DNA of 64,000 bases from Streptomyces canus. Lineage in GTDB: Bacteria; Actinomycetota; Actinomycetes; Streptomycetales; Streptomycetaceae. Below, piece by piece: positions 36,220-43,469 of the stretch (position 1 is the first letter of the stretch; each line of letters starts with the position of its first letter). The notes under the pieces are model-generated. The model was not told where the DNA came from. It searched no databases and saw only the letters and a program-made list of their open reading frames with translations. A program made the translations under genes and the position numbers. Location: assembly GCF_030815415.1 (NCBI RefSeq), contig NZ_JAUSWW010000001.1, positions 7,502,001 to 7,566,000 on the forward strand, in the 5' to 3' direction.

Positions 36220-37148
36220 GCCCTGTCAGCGACGCGCTCGCCGAGCAGGCCTTGTGGCCTGACGAGGAGTACGAGGATGAGGAGTACGAAGGCCCAGACG
36301 TTGGCCCAGGACTGGCCGCCGAGCAGGTCGAAGCCGGGGACGTCGGAGATGTAGGCGGTGGCCATGGTTTCGGCGAGGCCGAGGACGAGGCCGCCGAGCA
36401 TGGCTCCGTAGATGTTGCCGATGCCGCCGAGGACGGCTGCGGTGAAGGCCTTGAGGCCGAGGATGAAGCCCATGCGGAACTGGACCTGGCCGTACTTGAG
36501 GCCGTAGGCGACGGCTCCGACGGCGGCGAAGACGGCGCCGAGGGCGAAGGCGACCACGATGATGCGGTCGGTGTTGATGCCCATGAGCTTCGCGGTGTCG
36601 GGGTCCTGGGCGGTGGCCTGCATGCCGCGGCCGGTGCGGGTCTTCATGACGAAGTAGGCGAGGATCGCCATGCTGATGGGGGCGGCGATGAGCAGGAAGA
36701 CGTCACCGGTCTGGATGGTGACGCTGCCGATCTCGAAGGGGCCGCCGGGGATCTCGGGGAAGTTGATGGATTCCTTGGCCCCGGGGTACCAGGCCCATAC
36801 CGCCTGCTGGAGGGCGAGGGAGAGGCCGATGGCGGTGATGAGGGGGGCGAGGCGTGGCGCGGTGCGCAGCGGGCGGTAGGCGAACCGTTCCGCTCCTACG
36901 GCGACGAGGACTGCGGCGATGATGGCTCCGAGGAGCATCAGTGGCAGTGCGAGCCACATGGTGGTGCCGTCGGGCAGTACGTACAGGTAGACCGTGAGGG
37001 CGCCGAACCCTCCGATCATGAAGATCTCGCCGTGGGCGAAGTTGATGAGCTGGACGATGCCATAGACCATCGTGTAGCCGATGGCGACCAGCCCGTACAT
37101 GGATCCCAGTAGCAGGCCGTTGACCAGCTGCTGCGGCAGTTCGTTCAC
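36216..37148 (-). CDS. livH: branched-chain amino-acid ABC transporter permease LivH
   Basis: 310-aa permease with about eight membrane segments. Typical LivH segments are NGLLLGSMYGLVAIGYTMVYG, INFAHGEIFMIGGF and the cytoplasmic loop GRGMQATAQDPDTAKLMGIN. It pairs with LivM to form the channel for Leu, Ile and Val. It starts with GTG, 120 bp after livK; the gap may hold processing or attenuation signals but no clear hairpin was seen. Confidence 0.95.
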   Translation of the reverse strand: MNELPQQLVNGLLLGSMYGLVAIGYTMVYGIVQLINFAHGEIFMIGGFGALTVYLYVLPDGTTMWLALPLMLLGAIIAAVLVAVGAERFAYRPLRTAPRLAPLITAIGLSLALQQAVWAWYPGAKESINFPEIPGGPFEIGSVTIQTGDVFLLIAAPISMAILAYFVMKTRTGRGMQATAQDPDTAKLMGINTDRIIVVAFALGAVFAAVGAVAYGLKYGQVQFRMGFILGLKAFTAAVLGGIGNIYGAMLGGLVLGLAETMATAYISDVPGFDLLGGQSWANVWAFVLLILVLLVRPQGLLGERVADRA

Positions 37149-37268
37149 CGCATGTCCTCCGAGACTTCGGATTGGTTTCGACGGATGTGTGGCCGGATGC
37201 GAGTCCGCGCGGGGCGCCAGTGGAACAGCGCCCCGCGCGGCTCGTTCAGGTGGTGCTGCGGGTCTCGG

Positions 37269-38495
37269 TCAGCCGGTGTAGGTGCCGGACTTGACGGCCT
37301 TCCAGGCGCCGTTCTCGACGGCGTAGACGGTGAGCTGCTTGTTGGTGGCGTCACCGTACTCGTCGAAGGAGACCTTGCCGGTCACACCGTCGAAGGACAC
37401 GTTCTGGACGGCGGCGGTGATCTTCGCGCGGGCGTCGGACGGCAGCTTGCCGTCGTTGTCGTCGACGACCTTCTTGACGGCGAGGATGATCGCCCAGGCG
37501 GCGTCGTAGGAGTAACCGCCGTAGGCGGCGTACTCCTCCTTGTAGTTGGCCGCCTTGTAGTCGGCGACGAACTGCTTGGCGGAGGGGAGTTCCTCGACGG
37601 GGGCGCCGACGGAGGTGGCGAGGTCACCGGCGCTGCCGGCGCCGGCCAGTTCGACGAAGGTCGGGTCGAAGATGCCGTCACCGCCGACGAGCGGGATCTT
37701 GGCGCCGGACTGCTTGATCTGCTTGCTGAGCGGGCCGGCCTGCGGGTACTCGCCGCCGTAGTAGACGACGTCGGCGCCGGAGTTCTTGACCTTGGTGGCG
37801 ACCGCGGAGAAGTCCTTGGTGTCCGGGTCGATGTGGTCGGTGCCGACGACCTTGCCGCCGAGCTTCTTGAACTCCGCGGTGAAGGTGGAGGCCAGGCCGG
37901 CGCCGTAGGTCTTCTTGTCGTCGATGACGAAGACCTTCTTCTTCTTGGCGTCGTTGAAGACGTACTGCGCGGCGAACGGGCCCTGGATGGCGTCCGTGGT
38001 CGCGGTGCGGAAGTACGACTTGTAGGTGCGGACCTTCTCCTTCTGCCAGTTGACGCCCTGGGTGAGGCCCGGGCCGGTGTTGGCGGGGGAGATCTGGACG
38101 AGCTTGGCGTCGTCGAAGACCTTCTGCATGGACTCGGCCACGGAGGAGTTCAGCGGGCCGACGGCGCCCAGGACGGACTTGTCGCTGACGAGCTGGACGG
38201 CGTTGGCCTGGCCCGAGGAGGGCTGGGCCTGGTCGTCGAGGGCTTTGATCTCGAAGGTGACGCCGTCTACGAGCTTCTGCTTGTTGGCGGTCTTCGCGGC
38301 GAGGTCGACGGAGTTCTTGATGCCGAGGCCCAGTGCGGACAGGTCGCCCGTGAGGGGGGCGTCGACGCCGATGACGACCTTGGTGCCGTCCGCGGAGTCC
38401 GAGCCGCCGTCGTCGTCGCGCGAGCCGCAGGCGGTGAGGGTGAGTGCTCCCGCCGCCAGCGCGGCGGTGATGCTGATGAGCGAACGTTGACGCAC
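37269..38495 (-). CDS. livK: branched-chain amino-acid ABC transporter substrate-binding lipoprotein
   Basis: 408-aa periplasmic-binding-type lipoprotein. After a basic start (VRQRS) and hydrophobic segment comes the lipobox LTAC at about residue 24, so the mature protein is anchored to the outer face of the membrane. The type 1 binding fold begins VVIGVDAPLTGDLSALGLGI and includes VSDKSVLGAVGPLNSSVAES. It captures Leu/Ile/Val and delivers them to LivHM. I chose the GTG at 38495, after AAAGGAC; the frame extends upstream without signal features. It is the first gene of livKHMGF. Confidence 0.94.
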   Translation of the reverse strand: MRQRSLISITAALAAGALTLTACGSRDDDGGSDSADGTKVVIGVDAPLTGDLSALGLGIKNSVDLAAKTANKQKLVDGVTFEIKALDDQAQPSSGQANAVQLVSDKSVLGAVGPLNSSVAESMQKVFDDAKLVQISPANTGPGLTQGVNWQKEKVRTYKSYFRTATTDAIQGPFAAQYVFNDAKKKKVFVIDDKKTYGAGLASTFTAEFKKLGGKVVGTDHIDPDTKDFSAVATKVKNSGADVVYYGGEYPQAGPLSKQIKQSGAKIPLVGGDGIFDPTFVELAGAGSAGDLATSVGAPVEELPSAKQFVADYKAANYKEEYAAYGGYSYDAAWAIILAVKKVVDDNDGKLPSDARAKITAAVQNVSFDGVTGKVSFDEYGDATNKQLTVYAVENGAWKAVKSGTYTG

Positions 38496-38786
38496 GATTC
38501 GTCCTTTCACTGGCGCGGCGCTTCCCCCTGGAAGCGGCCGAGTCGTTGCGCTGGGTCCCTGACGTGACAATCCGGTGGCGCGGTGACTGGCCGTGACTCT
38601 AGGCGGGTGTGGGGATCGTGGAGGAGGGTCCGGGCCAGGCTGTGACGCTCTTGTTATGACACGTCGTAATGCAGAGCGGTACTGAGTGGGCGGAACAGTG
38701 GAATTAAGCCCGATTCGCCCGGTCCGCATTGTGAGAACCCGCAGGACCCGACCTGGACGGTTCAGGTGTCTCAGCGGTTTTGGTGA

Positions 38787-39398
38787 TTACTCAGAATTGT
38801 TGCTGCAGGCGACTTGTAGCGACTCTGAGAGCTGCTGTGCATAGCGCTGTCCGAGGATGAAACTGTGGACTTCTATTGCACGCGTATTACGTAGAGTTAC
38901 GTCGAGGAAAGGGAGTCCGGCGTTCCACGGCACTTTTCTGCATTGCGTCACGTGCATGGTCACGATGATCTTGCGGCTTGAGCCCGCTGTCGTCCGGAAA
39001 GGGGCCATTGGGGTCGATTTCACGGACAGGCCGGCGTACGGCTGGGAGATCCGGGTCACGGTGACCGGAGGGCCGGCCAGCACGGTCAGCTCCACCCCCA
39101 GGCTGAAGCTCCGCCTCGGCGCACCCTCGGGCGTCGGCTCCCAGCTCAGGTAGTGCACATCGGTCACCTGGGAGGGGTACGGCGGGGGGAGTGCCGCCGG
39201 CGGCTGGGGGCGGGTGGCGTAGAGGTAACCGCCGCCCGCGACGAGTACGGCACACGCGAGACTGCCGAGGGCGGCACGCCGGTGCCTGCCGTACCACTCG
39301 ACGACCCGGCCTCGCGGACGCCGTACGACCGGCAGGGCCTCGAGAGCGTCCCACGCGTGCGTGCCTTCCCCGGGCTCGACGGGCCCTACGCCACTCAC
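38787..39398 (-). CDS. single-pass membrane protein of unknown function
   Basis: 203 aa, no family recognised. A basic cytoplasmic N-terminus (about 43 residues with RRPRGRVVEWYGRHRR) precedes one membrane helix (ALGSLACAVLVAGGGYLYA) and a ~140-residue extracellular domain rich in beta strands, with two cysteines (TQCRK, VACSN) that may form a disulfide. The GTG at 39398 overlaps the stop of the upstream Pro/Thr-rich ORF as GTGA and has AAAGGGG before it, so the two are probably coupled. The frame also runs open upstream through the repeats, but that part has poor codon bias. It lies 291 bp upstream of livK on the same strand. Confidence 0.72.
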   Translation of the reverse strand: MSGVGPVEPGEGTHAWDALEALPVVRRPRGRVVEWYGRHRRAALGSLACAVLVAGGGYLYATRPQPPAALPPPYPSQVTDVHYLSWEPTPEGAPRRSFSLGVELTVLAGPPVTVTRISQPYAGLSVKSTPMAPFRTTAGSSRKIIVTMHVTQCRKVPWNAGLPFLDVTLRNTRAIEVHSFILGQRYAQQLSESLQVACSNNSE

Positions 39399-40213
39399 CG
39401 GCGGCCCCTTTCGCCGACGACGGGCGGGGGGCTCACGCCGATGGGCGGCCGGGGTTTCACCTCGACGGGGCACGCGGACCTTGAGCGGCGGCCCGACGTG
39501 AGCCTCGCGCCGACGATCAGCGGGGGCGTCGGGCCGGTGGGAGGACTGGGCATCGCGTCGACGGTCTGCGGTGGGTCCCTGTCGACGGTCGGTGAGGGCG
39601 TTGCGGTGGCTGTCGGGGTGGGCCTTGCGTCGGCGGGCGCGGTGGGCTTCGCGCCGACGGTCTGCGGAGAGCCCGCGTCGACGGTCGGCGAGGGCGTTGA
39701 GACAGCTGTCGGCGAGGGCCCTGCGCCGGCGGTCGGCAGAGGCGTTGCGCCGGTCGGCGGCGTGGGTGTCGCATCGACGGTGGGTGAGGGCTTTGAAGCG
39801 GTGGGACGCGTGAGCCTTGCACCGGCGGTGGGTGGGGGCGTCGCGTCGGTGGGCGCGGTGGCCTTTGAGCCGGTGGGTGGCGTGGGCTTCGTGTCGGCGG
39901 TGGGTGAGGGCTTTGAAGCGGTGGGACGCGTGAGCCTTGCACCGGCGGTGGGTGGGGGCGTCGCGTCGGTGGGCGCGGTGGCCTTTGAGCCGGTGGGTGG
40001 CGTGGGCTTCGTGTCGGCGGTGGGTGAGGGCTTTGAAGCGGTGGGACGCGTGAGCCTTGCACCGGCGGTCGGTGAGGGCGTCGCGTCGGTGAGTGGCAGG
40101 GGCCTTGCGTCGGCGATCTGCGGAGGGGGCGCGTCGACGGTCGGCGAGGGTGTCGCGTCGGTGGTCGGCGGGGCCGTTCCGCGTCGGAGCTTCGGGGGTC
40201 CTCCCGTTCTCAT
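39395..40213 (-). CDS. Pro/Thr/Ala-rich repeat protein, possibly disordered
   Basis: 272-aa low-complexity ORF, more than half Pro, Thr, Ala and Ser. It is built from ~10-residue units such as DATPPPTAGA, grouped into a 40-residue repeat present twice perfectly and once in part. No signal peptide or domain is visible. Support: an ATG start, the G/C-rich third position, and a 4-bp coupling to the downstream membrane-protein gene. Against: no clear ribosome-binding site, and all frames are open because of the repeat. It may be a genuine flexible protein, or the decayed N-terminal part of the next gene. Confidence 0.5.
   Translation of the reverse strand: MRTGGPPKLRRGTAPPTTDATPSPTVDAPPPQIADARPLPLTDATPSPTAGARLTRPTASKPSPTADTKPTPPTGSKATAPTDATPPPTAGARLTRPTASKPSPTADTKPTPPTGSKATAPTDATPPPTAGARLTRPTASKPSPTVDATPTPPTGATPLPTAGAGPSPTAVSTPSPTVDAGSPQTVGAKPTAPADARPTPTATATPSPTVDRDPPQTVDAMPSPPTGPTPPLIVGARLTSGRRSRSACPVEVKPRPPIGVSPPPVVGERGRR
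39781..40079. repeat. 120-bp tandem repeat, 2.5 copies
   Basis: 39781-39900 and 39901-40020 are identical; 40021-40079 repeats the first half with two changes. The period is 40 codons, so copy number can change without a frameshift. Smaller ~30-bp relatives (GTCGGCGAGGGCGTT type) extend from about 39540 to 40170. Confidence 0.93.
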
Positions 40214-40387
40214 GCCCCGACGCTAGGCCCTGGGGGGTGGGTCGGGCCAGAGTCCGTTGGGGCGGGGGGAGTTGGGTGTGGCCTCGTGGGGCGCGGAGGT
40301 GCGAGGGTTCCGGGGGCGTGTGGCCCCGGGGCGGCGGGGGCTGGGGTGTGGGGCCCGGGGCGGTCCCGGGCCGGTGTCCCGGCGGGG

Positions 40388-40876
40388 TCAGTTGGCCGCC
40401 ACGATGTGGGCCGCGTCGCCGGGGTTCACGTCCCGCAGCAGACACGTCAGCCGTGCGCTGCACACCCGCCGTCCCTCCTCGTCGCTGATCACGATCTCGT
40501 ACGTCGCCGTCGACCGCCCCCGGTGCACGGGCGTGGCCACGCCGGTCACCAGGCCCGAGCGCGCCCCGCGGTGGTGGGTGCAGTTGAGGTCGACGCCCAC
40601 GGCGATCTTGGAGCTGCCGCCGTGCAGCATGGAGCCGACCGAGCCGAGCGTCTCGGCCAGGACGGCGGAGGCGCCGCCGTGCAGCAGCCCGTACGGCTGG
40701 GTGTTGCCCTCCACCGGCATCGTCCCGACGACCCGGTCCGCGGACGCCTCCACGATCTCCACGCCCATGCGGGTGCCGAGGTGACCCGCGGAGAACAGTG
40801 CCGGCAGGTCGACGCCGAGCGCGGCGTACTCGTCGATGACCTCTTGCGGGAACTTCACGTGCTGCTGCTCGCCCAT
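40388..40876 (-). CDS. PaaI-family hotdog-fold thioesterase
   Basis: 162-aa hotdog protein that hydrolyses acyl-CoA thioesters. The catalytic/helix segment LLHGGASAVLAETLGSVGS is typical of the PaaI/ComA group, where the acidic residue after HGG acts as the base. The substrate is unknown; phenylacetyl- or hydroxybenzoyl-CoA would be usual in the family. The ATG starts 49 bp after the FdhF-like gene on the same strand, so the two may be co-transcribed. Confidence 0.88.
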   Translation of the reverse strand: MGEQQHVKFPQEVIDEYAALGVDLPALFSAGHLGTRMGVEIVEASADRVVGTMPVEGNTQPYGLLHGGASAVLAETLGSVGSMLHGGSSKIAVGVDLNCTHHRGARSGLVTGVATPVHRGRSTATYEIVISDEEGRRVCSARLTCLLRDVNPGDAAHIVAAN

Positions 40877-40924
40877 GGGGCCCGGCTCCGTTTCGTCGGG
40901 ATCACTGCTCGGCTGAGCAAACGC

Positions 40925-43204
40925 TCAGTCGGTCGCCGATTGTTCCAGACGGACGACGACGGACTTGCTGGCCGGGGTGTTGCTGGTGTCGGCGGTGGCG
41001 TCCAGCGGCACCAGGACGTTGGTCTCCGGGTAGTAGGCCGCCGCACAGCCCCGTGCTGTCGGGTAGTGCACGACCCGGAAGCCGGGCGCCCGCCGCTCCA
41101 CGCCGTCCTTCCACTCGCTCACGAGGTCGACGTAGGAGCCGTCGGCGAGCTTCAGCTTCCGGGCGTCCTCGGGGTTGACCATGACGACCCGGCGGCCGTT
41201 CTTGATGCCCCTGTAGCGGTCGTCCAGGCCGTAGATCGTGGTGTTGTACTGGTCGTGCGAGCGCAGCGTCTGCAGCAGCAGCCGGCCCTCGGGCAGCGCG
41301 GGGTACTCCACGGGCGCGGCGGTGAAGTTGGCCTTGCCGGTGGCGGTCGGGAAGCGGCGCTCGTCGCGGGGGGCGTGGGGGAGGGCGAAGCCGCCCGGGT
41401 GGGCCACGCGCGCGTTGAAGTCGTCGAAGCCGGGGACCACGCGCGCGATGCGGTCGCGGACGGTGGCGTAGTCCTTCTCGAACTCCTCCCACGGGGTGCG
41501 GGAGGCGGTGCCCAGCACGCGGCGTGCGAGGCGGCAGACGATGGCCGGCTCGGACAGCAGGTGCCTGCTCGCGGGCTCCAGGCGACCGCGGGAGGCGTGC
41601 ACCATGCCCATGGAGTCCTCGACGGTCACGAACTGCTCGCCGCTGCCCTGGAGATCGCGCTCGGTGCGGCCCAGGGTGGGCAGGATCAGGGCACGCGCGC
41701 CCGTGACCGCGTGCGAGCGGTTGAGCTTGGTCGACACGTGCACGGTCAGCCGGGCGCGCCGCATGGCCGCCTCGGTGACCTCCGTGTCGGGGGAGGCGGA
41801 GACGAAGTTGCCGCCCATCGCGAAGAAGACCTTCGCCTTGCCGTCGCGCAGCGCCTGGATGGCCCGTACGACGTCGTAGCCATGCTCGCGCGGCGGCGCG
41901 AAGCCGAACTCCTTCTCCAGGGCGTCCAGGAAGGCGGGCGCGGGACGCTCGAAGATGCCCATCGTGCGGTCGCCCTGGACGTTGGAGTGACCGCGGACCG
42001 GGCAGACGCCCGCCCCGGGGCGGCCGATGTTGCCGCGCAGGAGAAGGAAGTTGACCACCTCGCGGATGGTCGGCACGGAGTGCTTGTGCTGGGTGAGGCC
42101 CATGGCCCAGCAGACGATGGTGCGCTGCGAGGCGAGGACCATGCCCAGGGCCTGCTCGATCTCCTCGCGGGTGAGGCCGGTCGCGGTGAGTGTCTCGTCC
42201 CAGTCGGCGGCGCGGGCCTGGGCCGCGAACTCCTCGAAGCCGTGGGTGTGTTCGTCGACGAAGGCCTGGTCGATCGCGCCCTCGGTCTCCAGGATCAGCT
42301 TGTTGAGGAGGCGGAAGAGGGCCTGGTCGCCGCCGATGCGGATCTGCAGGAACAGATCGGTAAGGGCGGTGCCCTTGAGCATCCCCTGGGCGGTCTGGGG
42401 GTCCTTGAAGCGCTCCAGGCCCGCCTCGGGCAGCGGGTTGACGCTGATGATCTTCGCGCCGTTGGCCTTGGCCCGGTCCAGGGCGGAGAGCATGCGGGGG
42501 TGGTTGGTGCCGGGGTTCTGGCCGGCGACGACGATCAGGTCGGCCTTGTAGAGGTCCTCCAGCAGGACGCTGCCCTTGCCGATGCCGATCGTCTCGTTCA
42601 GGGCCGAGCCGGAGGACTCGTGGCACATGTTGGAGCAGTCCGGCAGGTTGTTGGTGCCGAGTTCGCGCGCGAACAGCTGGTAGAGGAAGGCGGCCTCGTT
42701 GCTGGTACGGCCCGAGGTGTAGAAGAGGGCCTCGTCGGGGGTGCCGAGGGGGGCGATCTCCTCGGCGACGATGTCGAAGGCACGCTCCCAGGTCACCGGT
42801 TCGTAGTGCGTGCCCCCTTCGGGGAGGTACATGGGGTGGGTGAGCCGCCCCTGCTGCCCGAGCCAGTAGCCGCTGCGCGTGGCGAGGTCGGTGACCGGGT
42901 GCGCGGCGAAGAACTCGGGGGTGACCCGGCGCAGGGTGGCCTCCTCGGCGACCGCCTTCGCGCCGTTCTCGCAGAATTCCGCCTTGTGCCGGTGGTCCGG
43001 CTCCGGCCAGGCACAGCCCGGGCAGTCGAAGCCGTCCTTCTGGTTCACGCGCAGGAGGGTGAGCGCGGTGCGCTTGACGCCCATCTGCTGCTGGGCCATC
43101 CGCAGCGTGTGTCCGATGGCCGGCAGCCCCGCCGCCGCGTGCTTCGGCTCGGCGACCTGCGGAGCGTCCTGAACCGGATCACCCTTGGGCGGCTTGGTGG
43201 CCAT
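40925..43204 (-). CDS. FdhF/YdeP family molybdopterin oxidoreductase
   Basis: 759-aa molybdenum-dependent oxidoreductase, cytoplasmic and without a signal peptide. An N-terminal cysteine cluster (CPGCAWPEP and, later, EFCENG) precedes the molybdopterin domains. The motifs DCSNMCHESSGSALNETIG and GNIGRPGAGVCPVRGHSNVQ bind the cofactor. YdeP-type proteins are implicated in acid or stress resistance and their substrate is unknown; formate dehydrogenase activity is not demonstrated for the group. I chose the ATG at 43204, after GAAGGAGAG. It is divergent from polA. Confidence 0.92.
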   Translation of the reverse strand: MATKPPKGDPVQDAPQVAEPKHAAAGLPAIGHTLRMAQQQMGVKRTALTLLRVNQKDGFDCPGCAWPEPDHRHKAEFCENGAKAVAEEATLRRVTPEFFAAHPVTDLATRSGYWLGQQGRLTHPMYLPEGGTHYEPVTWERAFDIVAEEIAPLGTPDEALFYTSGRTSNEAAFLYQLFARELGTNNLPDCSNMCHESSGSALNETIGIGKGSVLLEDLYKADLIVVAGQNPGTNHPRMLSALDRAKANGAKIISVNPLPEAGLERFKDPQTAQGMLKGTALTDLFLQIRIGGDQALFRLLNKLILETEGAIDQAFVDEHTHGFEEFAAQARAADWDETLTATGLTREEIEQALGMVLASQRTIVCWAMGLTQHKHSVPTIREVVNFLLLRGNIGRPGAGVCPVRGHSNVQGDRTMGIFERPAPAFLDALEKEFGFAPPREHGYDVVRAIQALRDGKAKVFFAMGGNFVSASPDTEVTEAAMRRARLTVHVSTKLNRSHAVTGARALILPTLGRTERDLQGSGEQFVTVEDSMGMVHASRGRLEPASRHLLSEPAIVCRLARRVLGTASRTPWEEFEKDYATVRDRIARVVPGFDDFNARVAHPGGFALPHAPRDERRFPTATGKANFTAAPVEYPALPEGRLLLQTLRSHDQYNTTIYGLDDRYRGIKNGRRVVMVNPEDARKLKLADGSYVDLVSEWKDGVERRAPGFRVVHYPTARGCAAAYYPETNVLVPLDATADTSNTPASKSVVVRLEQSATD

Positions 43205-43469
43205 CGCACACTCTCCTTCGCGCACACATGTGAGGTACGTCTCCGATCCTCGCACGCGGGGGTGACAACGGCGTTCGCCGGGCGTGGGACTCGGTGAACA
43301 CGGCCTGCCGGCACCCGACCGCGGAGGGTCACGGAGGCGCCCAACTCCTCGTCCCGGTCAACCTTTCGCCATGGCCGCCGCAGGCTCGCGCCGGCGGGAG
43401 GGCGGTGCCGAACCAGCCCGGGCCCCGGATGGCGGCCGACTGTCAGTGCGGCGTGGCAGGATCGGGGTC

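Noticed and set aside
39153..40226. Plus-strand Gly/Val-rich ORF of 357 aa opposite the Pro/Thr ORF
   Set aside because: It starts inside the membrane-protein gene on the other strand, has no ribosome-binding site and is a by-product of the repeat. The minus frame has the coupled downstream gene.
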